Notes: generated by a model not told the origin, from the sequence alone. Positions 51,959 through 60,942 are shown, counted from the stretch's first letter. The stretch: DNA of 64,000 nucleotides from Ramlibacter ginsenosidimutans (GCF_042678185.1 NZ_JBHUDQ010000025.1), one strand, 5' to 3'. Program-made: numbers and translations.

Positions 51959-52738
51959 TCAGAGTCCCAGCCAGCGGGCGGCGGCGCCCCGCAGCGCCTG
52001 CGGCGAGCCGTTGGTCTGCCACCGCACCTTGCCTTCGCCTCGCGGATTGAGCAGCGCCTGCCGTTCGAGCAGCCGCCGCGTCTGCCGCGCCACCGGCTGC
52101 CCCGTCTCGACCAACTGCACCTGCTCGCCCAACAGCTCGCGGAACACGTCGGTCGCGAACGGGTAGTGCGTGCATCCGAGCACCACCGTGTCGATCTCGC
52201 CGGCCGCCGTGCCGAAGCCGGACAGCTCACGCGTATAGCGTTCGCACAGGGCGGCGATGCGCTCACTGTCGTGCGCCTCGATCGCAGCGGCCAGTCCGTC
52301 GCAGGGCACGAGCTCGAACTCGGCCTGCCCGTGCAGCGAGTCCAGCAGGCTGCGGAACTTCGCGCTGGCCAGGGTGCTGCGCGTGGCGAGCACGGCGACA
52401 TGGCCCGTGCGGGTCCAGGCCGCGGCGGGCTTCAGCGCCGGCTCGACGCCCACCACCGGCAGCTGCGTGTGCTTCGCCCGCAGCAGGTGCACGGCGGCCG
52501 CGGTCGCCGTGTTGCAGGCGACCACCAGCCCCTTGATGCGATGCCGCTCCAGCAGGTCCACGGCGATGGCGAGGGAGCGCTCCGAGACGAAGCCCTCGTC
52601 CTTCTCGCCATAGGGCGCGTGCGCGGCGTCGGAAAAGTAGACGAAGTCTTCCTGCGGCAGCTCGGCGCGCAGGGCCCGCAGGATGCTGAGCCCGCCCACG
52701 CCGCTGTCGAACACACCGATGGGCCGATCGCAGTCCAT
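51959..52738 (-). CDS. murI: Glutamate racemase
   Basis: The protein has 259 residues and makes D-glutamate for peptidoglycan. The two catalytic cysteines are in LVVACNTATAA and VVLGCTHYPF. The N-terminal IGVFDSGVGGLSILRAL is the family signature. ATG 52738 (MDCDRPIGV) is chosen because the frame upstream lacks homology. It lies 47 bases downstream of the fumarase stop, in the same direction. Confidence 0.95.
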   Translation of the reverse strand: MDCDRPIGVFDSGVGGLSILRALRAELPQEDFVYFSDAAHAPYGEKDEGFVSERSLAIAVDLLERHRIKGLVVACNTATAAAVHLLRAKHTQLPVVGVEPALKPAAAWTRTGHVAVLATRSTLASAKFRSLLDSLHGQAEFELVPCDGLAAAIEAHDSERIAALCERYTRELSGFGTAAGEIDTVVLGCTHYPFATDVFRELLGEQVQLVETGQPVARQTRRLLERQALLNPRGEGKVRWQTNGSPQALRGAAARWLGL

Positions 52739-52785
52739 GGGGCTGACTCTACCTGCGCGTCGCGCTGCCGCCGTGCCGGACGGAT

Positions 52786-54339
52786 TCAGGCCGCCGCGAC
52801 AGGAATCTTCTTGAACTCGCCCGTGGCGATGCGCTTGCTCCACTCGGCCGGACCGGTGGTGTGCACGCTGGTCCCGCTGGAGTCCACCGCCACGGTCACC
52901 GGCATGTCGACCACGTCGAACTCGTAGATCGCTTCCATGCCGAGATCCGCGAAGCCGAGCACCTTCGACTTCCTGATCGCCTTGGAAACCAGGTACGCGG
53001 CGCCGCCCACGGCCATCAGGTAAGCCGCCTTGTGCTTCTTGATGGACTCGATCGCCTCCGGTCCGCGCTCGGACTTGCCGATCATGCCGATCAGGCCGGT
53101 CTGCGCGAGCATCATCTCGGTGAACTTGTCCATGCGCGTGGAGGTCGTCGGGCCGGCAGGTCCCACGACTTCGTCACGCACCGGATCGACCGGGCCGACG
53201 TAGTAGATGACGCGGTTGGCGAAGTCCACGGGCAGCTTCTCGCCACGCGCGAGCATGTCCTGGATGCGCTTGTGCGCGGCGTCGCGCCCGGTCAACATCC
53301 TGCCGTTCAACAGCAGCGTGTCGCCAGCCTTCCAGGTCGCGATCTCTTCCTTCGAGAGCGTGTTCAGGTCGACGCGCTTGCTCTTCTTCGTGTCGGCCTG
53401 CCAGGCCACCTGCGGCCACAGGTCGAGGCTGGGCGGGTCGATGTACGCGGGCCCCGAGCCATCGAGCGTGAAGTGCGCATGGCGCGTCGCGGCGCAGTTC
53501 GGGATCATGGCCACCGGCTTGCCGGCCGCGTGGCACGGGAACATCTTGATCTTGATGTCCAGCACGGTGGTGAGGCCGCCCAGCCCCTGCGCACCGATGC
53601 CCAGGGCGTTCACCTTGTCGAACAGCTCCAGGCGCATCTCGTCCACCGGCGACAGCTTCTCGCCGCGTGCGGACTTCCCCTGCAGCTCGTACATGTCGAT
53701 GTCGTCCATCAGCGCTTCCTTGGCCAGCAGCACGGACTTTTCCGCGGTGCCGCCGATGCCGATGCCCAGCATGCCGGGAGGGCACCAGCCGGCGCCCATC
53801 GTGGGCACGGTCTTCAGCACCCAGTCGACGATGGAGTCGCTCGGGTTGAGCATGGCCATCTTGCTCTTGTTCTCGCTGCCGCCGCCCTTGGCCGCGACGG
53901 TGACTTCCACCTTGTCGCCGGGCACCAGTTCCACGTTGACCACCGCGGGCGTGTTGTCCTTGGTGTTCTTGCGCTCGAACTGCGGGTCCGCGACGACCGA
54001 AGCGCGCAGCGTGTTGTCCGGATGCAGGTAGCCGCGGCGCACGCCTTCGTTCACCGCGTCTTCCAGGCTGCCGCTGAAGCCCTCCAGCCGGCAGTCCATG
54101 CCGATCTTGAGGAACACGTTGACGATGCCCGTGTCCTGGCAGATGGGCCGGTGCCCCATCGCGCTCATCTTGCTGTTGGTGAGGATCTGCGCGATGGCGT
54201 CCTTCGCCGCGGGGCTCTGCTCGCGCTCGTATGCGCGGGCGAGGTGGGCGATGTAGTCGGCCGGGTGGTAGTACGAGATGTACTGCAGCGCGGCGGAAAC
54301 GGACTCGATCAGGTCGGCTGCTTGGATGGTCGTCGGCAT
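52786..54339 (-). CDS. Fumarate hydratase, class I (iron-sulfur)
   Basis: The 517-residue single-chain class I fumarase interconverts fumarate and malate in the TCA cycle using a [4Fe-4S] cluster. Candidate cluster cysteines are in RPICQDTGIVNV, GWCPPGMLGIGIGGT and IPNCAATRHAHF. Oxygen- and superoxide-sensitive enzymes of this class are often complemented by class II FumC. Whether one exists here is unknown. Upstream 54340-54619 should hold its promoter. Confidence 0.94.
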   Translation of the reverse strand: MPTTIQAADLIESVSAALQYISYYHPADYIAHLARAYEREQSPAAKDAIAQILTNSKMSAMGHRPICQDTGIVNVFLKIGMDCRLEGFSGSLEDAVNEGVRRGYLHPDNTLRASVVADPQFERKNTKDNTPAVVNVELVPGDKVEVTVAAKGGGSENKSKMAMLNPSDSIVDWVLKTVPTMGAGWCPPGMLGIGIGGTAEKSVLLAKEALMDDIDMYELQGKSARGEKLSPVDEMRLELFDKVNALGIGAQGLGGLTTVLDIKIKMFPCHAAGKPVAMIPNCAATRHAHFTLDGSGPAYIDPPSLDLWPQVAWQADTKKSKRVDLNTLSKEEIATWKAGDTLLLNGRMLTGRDAAHKRIQDMLARGEKLPVDFANRVIYYVGPVDPVRDEVVGPAGPTTSTRMDKFTEMMLAQTGLIGMIGKSERGPEAIESIKKHKAAYLMAVGGAAYLVSKAIRKSKVLGFADLGMEAIYEFDVVDMPVTVAVDSSGTSVHTTGPAEWSKRIATGEFKKIPVAAA

Positions 54340-54619
54340 TTATTTTGAGGCGACAAAGAGGGGCTTTGCGGATTATCCCAGACGCTGCCGAGGGCCTTCG
54401 TATGCGCTTCCGGCGGCACTCGAAACGCTTTCCGGCAGGTTTTCGCGACGTTGCACGCCTGCACAGAATCAACACAGACGCTGCTTGCGCCATTTGCCCC
54501 GCGTGTACGCGGAAAGACCCGGCTTCCTCATGCGTCGCGCCCGACGGGCGAGTTGAATTCCTCCCCTGCAGCGACTAGATTGGTTTGGTCCGCATGAGTT
54601 GCGGTGAGAGGAGGTCCGG
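54340..54619. other. Divergent spacer upstream of fumarase and the FGE-like gene
   Basis: These 280 bases hold no supported gene. They must contain the leftward fumarase promoter and a rightward promoter for 54620. I see the GAGAGGAGG ribosome site of the latter at about 54606-54614 but no clear promoter hexamers. Confidence 0.35.
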
Positions 54620-55444
54620 GTGCTGCAACGATCGCTGCTCAACTCGGTGTCCACCGGCGTGGTACTTTCCGCCGGCCTTGCCTTCGCGCCGGCTCCTGCA
54701 GATTCAAGGGACTTCTCGTGCCCCCCGGACAGCGTGGAGGTCGGTTCGTGGTGCGTCGACAAGTATGAAGCCAGCGCCTGGCAGACGGACGACTCTCGCA
54801 CGATCAGGCGGATCAAGGAGGGCGACATCCGCAGCGAGCGGGATCTCGTCGGCAGGAGCCAGCAGCGCGGGGCGCGCGTGAACGACTACGACGCCGCGGG
54901 GTGCCCGGCCACCGGTAATGGCTGCACGAAGGTGTTCGCGGCGTCCATCCCTGGCGTCTTGCCGGCGGGGGATACCACGTGGTTCCAGGCAGCGGCCATG
55001 TGCCGCAATGCCGGCAAGGAGCTTCTTCCGAATGCGGTGTGGCAGGCCGCGGCGCTCGGCACGCCCGATCCGGGCTTCAACGGAGACGGGATCACCACCT
55101 GCAATACGAACACGGGTGCCGCCGTCCCGACCGGCACCACGGGAAACTGTGTCTCGGACGTGGGCGCCTTCGATATGGTCGGGAACCTCTCCGAGCGGGT
55201 TGCAGATTGGCTGCCTGCCTCGGCGGGCTGTGTCGCGCCGCTGTTCAACACGAACGACGTCGATTGCATCGCAGGCGGGGGCATCCCTTCGCCGGGCCAT
55301 CCCGCAGCACTGATCCGTGGCTTGAATTTCACGGATACCACCTCCGCCGGGGTGTTTGCGATCGATGCCTTGCAAGGCGTCGATACGCATTTCCCCAGGG
55401 TCGGATTCCGCTGTGGCAGGCCCGGAGCCAGCCAGGGCCGCTAG
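54620..55444 (+). CDS. Secreted formylglycine-generating-enzyme-like (SUMF1/FGE fold) protein
   Basis: The protein has 274 residues with a signal peptide (1-29, ending APADS). The FGE-sulfatase fold is seen in WCVDKYEASAWQ, TWFQAAAMCRNAGKELLPNAVWQAAALG, GAFDMVGNLSERVADW and FPRVGFRCGR, which are its conserved landmarks. Eight or more cysteines suggest disulfides. GTG 54620 follows GAGAGGAGG. There is no sulfatase in the window, so it may be a ligand-binding or C-type-lectin-like member rather than an active copper oxidase. The catalytic Cys pair could not be confirmed by eye. Confidence 0.72.
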   Translation: MLQRSLLNSVSTGVVLSAGLAFAPAPADSRDFSCPPDSVEVGSWCVDKYEASAWQTDDSRTIRRIKEGDIRSERDLVGRSQQRGARVNDYDAAGCPATGNGCTKVFAASIPGVLPAGDTTWFQAAAMCRNAGKELLPNAVWQAAALGTPDPGFNGDGITTCNTNTGAAVPTGTTGNCVSDVGAFDMVGNLSERVADWLPASAGCVAPLFNTNDVDCIAGGGIPSPGHPAALIRGLNFTDTTSAGVFAIDALQGVDTHFPRVGFRCGRPGASQGR

Positions 55445-55794
55445 AGCTGCAACCGGGCTTGTCGTGCTGACTTGGCTGATTGGGTCCAAAGACCCATCGG
55501 CCTTGAACCCCTCGGGTGCCAGTTGTTGATCTCGCAGGATCCGCCTTTCAGGCCGGGGCGTCTGATGCACCTGTGGTGCGGATCTTTCGCACCGTCTTCA
55601 AGCGCGCCGATGGCGGCTTTTTGCATCGCGCCGCTCTGGCCAACGGGCTGAAAGCCGCTTGGTCGCCCTCATTGGTGGGGCTTGTGCGCTGCGCTCGACG
55701 CTGCCAGGCGCTGTCGAGGTGCCTTCCGCCACGCTTCAGCGTTTACGGGTGGCTGGGCTTCAGGCACCATAGCGAAAAGCAGACAGGAGGCCAG
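55445..55794. other. Spacer without supported gene
   Basis: These 350 bases contain a small TGGGTC-CAAA-GACCCA stem (55481-55496) without a T-run and open frames with no motifs. The only strong signal is AGGAGG at about 55785-55790, which serves the small ORF at 55795. Confidence 0.35.
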
Positions 55795-55920
55795 ATGGTC
55801 GACCGCTTCGAGTTGGCGTGGTGCGCGCTGATGCCTGGCATGTCGATCGACCGCGACGTCCCATCGCTGCGCTCCATCCGCCCCTTGTCCGCCGGCCCTG
55901 TGCAAGGGCAGCCATCATGA
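55795..55920 (+). CDS. 41-residue small ORF coupled to the zinc-ribbon gene
   Basis: The ATG at 55795 has a near-perfect ACAGGAGGCC ribosome site. Its TGA (55918-55920) overlaps the next ATG (55917) as ATGA. The peptide MVDRFELAWCALMPGMSIDR and onward has no family match. The arrangement indicates a leader peptide or small protein whose translation starts the downstream gene, which lacks its own ribosome site. Confidence 0.5.
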   Translation: MVDRFELAWCALMPGMSIDRDVPSLRSIRPLSAGPVQGQPS

Positions 55921-56297
55921 GACGACCCTACCGTTGGCGCTGCTTTGTTTGTGACAAGCCGAACGAGCCGTTGGCGACCTTCTGCGCGTCTTGTGGGTTT
56001 CCTGCCAGGGCCACTGGCGCCGAGATTGCCAGGGCTCGATCTGCCTGGCGTGCCGGCGATTCTGGTGTTCGCGTTCCATACAGCGCGCCCTCCGTGTCGA
56101 TCGCACGGTCGCAGGCGAAATGGAGCAGCCGGCGAACAGGCCTGGCGATCGCCGGCGCCGCATTGCTGGCAATCAGCGCCTACGGCTGGACGGGGTCGCT
56201 CTCCTGGAGTCGCCTCGCACTTTCCCTTTTCGCCTGCATGTTCGGTGCGCTCCTGCTTCTGGTGGCATGCGTCGCGAACGACAGGCGTGCCGGCTGA
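55917..56297 (+). CDS. Zinc-ribbon membrane protein, unknown function
   Basis: The protein has 126 residues. The N-terminal CxxC-N10-CxxC ribbon has Cys 9, 12, 23 and 26 (CFVCDKPNEPLATFCASCGF). A polar linker follows, then two membrane helices (about 74-90 and 98-118). RanBP2/rubredoxin-like ribbons fused to membrane segments often act in protein quality control or as sensors. No specific role is known. It relies on coupling with the 41-residue ORF. Confidence 0.65.
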   Translation: MRRPYRWRCFVCDKPNEPLATFCASCGFPARATGAEIARARSAWRAGDSGVRVPYSAPSVSIARSQAKWSSRRTGLAIAGAALLAISAYGWTGSLSWSRLALSLFACMFGALLLLVACVANDRRAG

Positions 56298-56337
56298 CGG
56301 GGCGTTTCAACACGCCCTCGCCGCGCCGTGCATGCAG

Positions 56338-56363
56338 CAAGGACCGCCCTCAGCGGCCTTGTT
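56338..56363. terminator. Possible bidirectional terminator between convergent genes
   Basis: CAAGGACCGC (56338-56347) and GCGGCCTTG (56353-56361) pair with one bulged base around CCTCA, with GTTTC after. It lies between the convergent ends at 56297 and 56367. Confidence 0.4.
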
Positions 56364-56366
56364 TCA

Positions 56367-56777
56367 TCAACAGACCAGGTCCTCGATGACGAGGAAGCGG
56401 TAGCGCTGGCCGTACGAGATGTGCGAGTCGTGCAGCAGGTCCAGCACGTGGCTGGACGTCAGCTTCGCGCTGGCGTGCACGATGAGCGCGTGGTGCCCCG
56501 CATGCGCCAACTCGCGGAAGTGAATCGCCGTGTCCGACTCGGTCCCGATCGACGGCAGCAGCATGTCGTCGTCATCGTCGATGGTCCCGATGATCTGGCG
56601 CTCGAACTCCTCCGGCTTGGCCAGGCACAGATCGTCCTCCGACACCCCGTCCTGTCGCATCAGCTCGCATGCATGCAGCGCGTCCGTTTCGGTGGGGAAC
56701 ATCAGGACGATGTGGCCGGTGGGATAGAAGACCCCGCGCATGTTGGTCATGCCGCGCCCGATGCTGAAGGGCTTCAT
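56367..56777 (-). CDS. Conserved-looking hypothetical protein divergent from the cox operon
   Basis: The protein has 136 residues. ATG 56777 has CAGGAGTT upstream, and the longer frame before it lies outside a ribosome site. Features: MFPTETDALHACELMRQDGVSEDDLCLAKPEEFE suggests an ACT- or ferredoxin-fold-like beta-alpha-beta unit. Then an acidic DDDDDM stretch, and AHAGHHALIVHASAK with three His. Soluble and cytoplasmic. No family recognised. Similar small proteins in Burkholderiales accompany stress genes, and here it lies beside oxidase and UspA genes. Confidence 0.6.
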   Translation of the reverse strand: MKPFSIGRGMTNMRGVFYPTGHIVLMFPTETDALHACELMRQDGVSEDDLCLAKPEEFERQIIGTIDDDDDMLLPSIGTESDTAIHFRELAHAGHHALIVHASAKLTSSHVLDLLHDSHISYGQRYRFLVIEDLVC

Positions 56778-56862
56778 ACGGAACTCCTGTGCGAATCCTG
56801 AGAACTTAAGCATAGGTTTACCGCTGGGGCGTGTAAAGGAGCAACCCTGAAGAGCGCATGCC

Positions 56863-57023
56863 CGGTCGCGTTCGACCGCGAGACTGCGGCCGCCTTGCCT
56901 TGCCTTGCCTTGCTGCGTCAGCGGGTGTACAACTCGCCGCAGTGCGCTGCCGAGCGCAAGGGGGGCCATATGGACACTCTCTTGAAGTTGCAGTCCCGTC
57001 AGTGCCGGGCCTTGCCCCGGCAC
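56863..57023 (+). promoter_or_regulatory. cox operon leader: palindrome, pentanucleotide repeat and hairpin
   Basis: CGGTCG-CGTT-CGACCG (56863-56878) is a perfect palindrome. GCCTT is repeated four times (56892-56911). GTGCCGGG (57002-57009) pairs with CCCGGCAC (57016-57023) just 23 bases before the coxM start. No clear promoter hexamers were found. Confidence 0.4.
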
Positions 57024-57046
57024 GCTGCTCCGGCGGAACCCTAGCC

Positions 57047-58423
57047 ATGGCGATCGCCGTCGTCCTGGTCGTGCTGGCCCTGGGCTCGGTCCTGTTCCAT
57101 TTCCTGAGCCCCTGGTACTTCACGCCGATCGCCTCCAACTGGCACGCGATCGACCAAACGATCTCCATCACCTTCTGGGTGACCGGCTTCGTGTTCGTCG
57201 CGGTAGGCCTTTTCACGGCCTGGTGCGTGGTCCGCTACCGCCACCGCGAAGGCGGACGCGCGCGCTACGAGCCCGAGAGCAAGAAGCTGGAGTGGTGGCT
57301 CCTGATCCTCACGGCCGCCGGGGTGGCCGCCATGCTGGCCCCGGGCCTGCTGGTCTGGGCCAAGGTCATCCACGTGCCGGAAGAAGCGCAGGTGGTCGAG
57401 GCGGTGGCGCAGCAGTGGCACTGGAGTTACCGGTTGCCGGGGAAAGACGGAAAGCTGGGCACGGTCCACCCGCGCTTCGTCACCGACGCGAACCCGTTCG
57501 GACTCAACCCTGGCGACCCCAACGGCCGCGACGACGTGCTGGTGGCCAGCCCCGAACTGCACCTGCCGCTCGGCAAACCGGTCAAGCTGCTGCTGCGCTC
57601 CAAGGACGTGCTGCACGACTTCACGATCGCGCAGCTGCGCGTCAAGATGGACCTGGTGCCGGGCCTCGTCACCTATACCTGGTTCATACCAACTCGCACC
57701 GGATCCTTCGACCTGCTTTGCGAGGAACTCTGCGGCATCGGCCACTACGCCATGCGCGGCCGGCTCGTGGTGGAGGAGCCGGCCGTCTACCAGGCCTGGC
57801 TGGACCGGCAGACCACCGTCGCCCAGGCGAGTGCCCGGGTCCCCGGCAACCCGGCCGCGGGAAAGGTCGCGTATGCAGTCTGCGCCGCCTGCCACGGCGC
57901 GAATGGCGAAGGCAACGTGGCGATGAACGCGCCCAAGCTGAGCGGGCAGGGGGCGTGGTACCTCGACCGGCAACTGCATCTGTTCAAGCAGGGGGTGCGC
58001 GGAACGCAGGACAAGGATGTGTACGGCAAGACCATGGCCCCCATGGCGGCCACGCTCGCGGACGACGCAGCCGTCGCCAACGTGGTGGCCTACATCGCCA
58101 GCTTGCCCGACGCGCCGGCGGCGACCACGATCCGGGGCGACGTCGACAGCGGCCGGCGCCGGTTCGCGACCTGCGCGGCTTGCCATGGCGCCGATGGCGG
58201 CGGCATCGCGGCGACCAACGCCCCGCGACTGAAAGGCATGAGCGACTGGTACATGGCCAGGCAACTGAAGAATTTCAGGGACGGCGTCCGCGGCCACCAT
58301 CCGCAGGACATCTACGGCGGCCAGATGGCGCTGATTGCCGGAATGCTCAATGACGACGCGGCAGTCGGTGACGTGCTGGCCCACATCAACACGCTTGCAC
58401 CGGGCAATGGGGAGCCGCGATGA
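57047..58423 (+). CDS. coxM: Alternative cytochrome c oxidase subunit II with two fused cytochrome c domains (CoxM-like)
   Basis: The protein has 458 residues. Two membrane helices (about 5-25 and 45-65) are followed by the cupredoxin domain with the CuA site CEELCGIGHYAM and its upstream His in LHDFTI. Two class I cytochrome c domains then follow, each with CAACH (about residues 281-285 and 378-382). Electrons can pass directly from soluble donors through the tethered haems to CuA. ATG 57047 is chosen because it starts just before the first helix. The frame open back to 56858 lacks homology. First of the coxM-N-O-P order known from Bradyrhizobium. Confidence 0.92.
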   Translation: MAIAVVLVVLALGSVLFHFLSPWYFTPIASNWHAIDQTISITFWVTGFVFVAVGLFTAWCVVRYRHREGGRARYEPESKKLEWWLLILTAAGVAAMLAPGLLVWAKVIHVPEEAQVVEAVAQQWHWSYRLPGKDGKLGTVHPRFVTDANPFGLNPGDPNGRDDVLVASPELHLPLGKPVKLLLRSKDVLHDFTIAQLRVKMDLVPGLVTYTWFIPTRTGSFDLLCEELCGIGHYAMRGRLVVEEPAVYQAWLDRQTTVAQASARVPGNPAAGKVAYAVCAACHGANGEGNVAMNAPKLSGQGAWYLDRQLHLFKQGVRGTQDKDVYGKTMAPMAATLADDAAVANVVAYIASLPDAPAATTIRGDVDSGRRRFATCAACHGADGGGIAATNAPRLKGMSDWYMARQLKNFRDGVRGHHPQDIYGGQMALIAGMLNDDAAVGDVLAHINTLAPGNGEPR

Positions 58424-60228
58424 CCAGCCACGCTGCGCATGACGAATCCGACTTCGCCCCGCCTGCGGAGGTGGGCGAGGTCGAGCTGTACCACCCCCGG
58501 ACCTTCATCGGCCAGTACATCTGGAGCCAGGACGCCAAGGTGATCGCGCTGCAGTACGCGGTGACCGCCATAGCCATCGGCCTGGTCGCCCTGGTGTTCT
58601 CCTGGCTCATGCGATTGCAGCTCGGGTTTCCGGGCCGCTTCTCGTTCATCGACCCGACCACCTACCTGCAGCTGGTCAGCATGCACGGGATGATCATGGT
58701 GATCTACCTGCTGACGGCGCTGTTCCTCGGCGGGTTCGGCAACTACCTCATCCCGCTGATGGTGGGGGCGCGCGACATGGTGTTCCCGTACGTGAACATG
58801 GTGAGCTACTGGCTGTACCTGATCGCCGTGCTCCTGCTGGTGGCGAGCTTCTTCGTGCCCGGCGGCCCCACGGGCGCCGGCTGGACGCTGTACCCGCCGC
58901 AGGCCATCCTGGACGGCACGCCAGGCGCGCACGTGGGCATCATCCTGCTGCTCGTCTCCCTGATCGTCTTCGTCATCGGATTCACCATGGGCGGCCTGAA
59001 CTACGTGGTGACCGTGCTGCAGGCACGCACGCGGGGCATGACCATGATGCGGCTGCCGCTGACGGTGTGGGGCATCTTCATGGCCACCATCCTCGCCCTG
59101 CTGGCCTTTCCCGCCCTGTTCGTCAGTGCCCTGATGATGCTGCTGGACCTGACGCTGGGCACCAGCTTCTTCATGCCGGCGCTGGTCTCCAAGGGCCAGC
59201 AACTGAGCTACCAGGGCGGCAATCCGCTGCTGTTCCAGCACCTGTTCTGGTTCTTCGGCCACCCGGAGGTGTACATCGTGGCGCTGCCGGCCTTCGGCAT
59301 CGTGTCCGACCTGATCAGCACGCATGCGCGCAAGAACATCTTCGGCTACCGCATGATGGTCTGGGCCATCCTGATCATCGGCGGCCTGAGCTTCGTCGTG
59401 TGGGCGCACCACATGTACGTCAGCGGGATGAACCCGTACTTCGGCTTCTTCTTCGCCACCACCACGCTGATCATCGCTGTGCCGACGGCCATCAAGGTCT
59501 ACAACTGGGTGCTGACGCTGTGGCGCGGCAACATACACCTGAACCTGCCGATGCTGTTCGCCATCGCGTTCATCTTCACCTTCGTCAATGGCGGCCTGAC
59601 CGGCCTGTTCCTGGGCAACGTGGTGGTCGACCTGCCGCTGTCGGACACGATGTTCGTCGTCGCGCACTTCCACATGGTCATGGGGATCGCGCCCATCCTG
59701 GTGGTGTTCGGGGCCATCTACCACTGGTACCCGAAGATCACCGGGCGCATGCTGGACGACACCCTGGGCAAGCTGCACTTCTGGGTCACCTTCATCGGCA
59801 CCTACGCGATCTTCTATCCGATGCACTACCTGGGATTCATGGGGATCCCGCGGCGCTACTACGCCATAGGCGGCACCAACTTCATTCCCGATTCGGCGCA
59901 CCTGCTGAACGCCTGGATCTCGCTCGCGGCCTTCGTGGTCGGCGCCGCGCAGATGGTGTTCCTCTACAACCTGGTCGCCAGCTATTTCAGGGGCCGGCCG
60001 GCCGGCCCGAACCCGTGGCACGCAACCACGCTGGAGTGGCAGACGGCCGAGACGCCGCCGAAGCACGGCAACTTCGGCAAGGAACTCCCATCCGTCTACC
60101 GCTGGGCTTACGACTACGGAGTGCCCGGCATGCACGCCGACTACATCCCGCAGAACGTGGCGCCCGCGGAGGTTGCGGCCGAAGCGTGGACCAAGGGCAC
60201 GGGACCGATGGGAGGGGCAGCGGCATGA
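58420..60228 (+). CDS. coxN: Cytochrome c oxidase subunit I (CoxN-like)
   Basis: The 602-residue, twelve-helix haem-copper oxidase core reduces O2 to water and pumps protons. The CuB/active-site segment WFFGHPEVYIVALPAFG has the covalent His-Tyr pair and the A1-type Glu of the D-channel. HH in WAHHMYVSGMNPYF completes CuB. FVVAHFHMVM holds haem ligands. It overlaps coxM by four bases (ATGA). Confidence 0.96.
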   Translation: MTSHAAHDESDFAPPAEVGEVELYHPRTFIGQYIWSQDAKVIALQYAVTAIAIGLVALVFSWLMRLQLGFPGRFSFIDPTTYLQLVSMHGMIMVIYLLTALFLGGFGNYLIPLMVGARDMVFPYVNMVSYWLYLIAVLLLVASFFVPGGPTGAGWTLYPPQAILDGTPGAHVGIILLLVSLIVFVIGFTMGGLNYVVTVLQARTRGMTMMRLPLTVWGIFMATILALLAFPALFVSALMMLLDLTLGTSFFMPALVSKGQQLSYQGGNPLLFQHLFWFFGHPEVYIVALPAFGIVSDLISTHARKNIFGYRMMVWAILIIGGLSFVVWAHHMYVSGMNPYFGFFFATTTLIIAVPTAIKVYNWVLTLWRGNIHLNLPMLFAIAFIFTFVNGGLTGLFLGNVVVDLPLSDTMFVVAHFHMVMGIAPILVVFGAIYHWYPKITGRMLDDTLGKLHFWVTFIGTYAIFYPMHYLGFMGIPRRYYAIGGTNFIPDSAHLLNAWISLAAFVVGAAQMVFLYNLVASYFRGRPAGPNPWHATTLEWQTAETPPKHGNFGKELPSVYRWAYDYGVPGMHADYIPQNVAPAEVAAEAWTKGTGPMGGAAA

Positions 60229-60920
60229 CCATCGGACTGGTGTTCCTCACCGCGATGATGGCGGTCATCGTGTGGTGGCTGTTCCGCCAGACGATCTACG
60301 TGCAGCCGTGGCAGGCGCAGGTCGTGGAACTGCCGGCGCAGGAAGCCGTTGCCCGCCCGGCGGCCAGGACGGCATTGTGGGTCTTCCTGGGCGTGGCGAC
60401 TTCGCTGTTCGTGCTGTTCGTCAGCGCCTATGCCATGCGCCTGGGCCTGGCCGACTGGAGCCCGCTGCCCCGGCCCAGGCTGCTGGCGCTGAACACCGCG
60501 CTGCTGGTCGGCGCCAGCCTGGCGATGCAGTGGACGGTGCATGCCGCACGCCGGGAGCAAGGCGACGACGTGCGGCTCGGCCTGGTGGCAAGCGGCCTGC
60601 TGACGGTGAGTTTTCTGGTCGGGCAACTGACCGTCTGGAAGCAACTGAACGACGCCGGCTTCTTCGTTGCCAGCAGTGCCGCCGCTGCGTTCTTCTACGT
60701 GCTCACCGCGGTGCACGGCCTGCACGTGCTGGGCGGGCTGGTGGCCTGGCTGCGCGCGCTGTTGCGGGCGTGGCGGGCTTCGGACGCGGCCGCGATCCGG
60801 CTTGGCATCGAACTGTGCGCGACCTACTGGCACTACCTGCTCGCCGTCTGGCTCGTGCTGTACGTGCTGCTGGTTTTCGACGCATTCGGGATGGCGATCT
60901 GTTCGGCCGCGCCCTTGTGA
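60225..60920 (+). CDS. coxO: Cytochrome c oxidase subunit III-like (CoxO-like)
   Basis: The protein has 231 residues and about six membrane helices. The end includes AVHGLHVLGGLVAW and IELCATYWHYLLAVWLVLY, conserved subunit III features. ATG 60225 overlaps the coxN stop (ATGA). Residues 1-30 form an additional N-terminal helix. It stabilises the proton-uptake side of subunit I. Confidence 0.88.
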   Translation: MTIGLVFLTAMMAVIVWWLFRQTIYVQPWQAQVVELPAQEAVARPAARTALWVFLGVATSLFVLFVSAYAMRLGLADWSPLPRPRLLALNTALLVGASLAMQWTVHAARREQGDDVRLGLVASGLLTVSFLVGQLTVWKQLNDAGFFVASSAAAAFFYVLTAVHGLHVLGGLVAWLRALLRAWRASDAAAIRLGIELCATYWHYLLAVWLVLYVLLVFDAFGMAICSAAPL

Positions 60921-60942
60921 GCGCGCCAGCGAGGACACGCAA

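Noticed and set aside
55481..55496. TGGGTC-CAAA-GACCCA hairpin as terminator of the FGE-like gene
   Set aside because: No T-run follows and the stem has only six pairs.
55516..55920. 134-residue plus-strand ORF
   Set aside because: No ribosome site, no motif. The shorter frame from 55795 in the same phase has a strong ribosome site and explains the end.
56858..57046. 63-residue N-terminal extension of coxM
   Set aside because: No homology to subunit II, crosses the GCCTT repeats and a leader hairpin. ATG 57047 starts directly before the first membrane helix.
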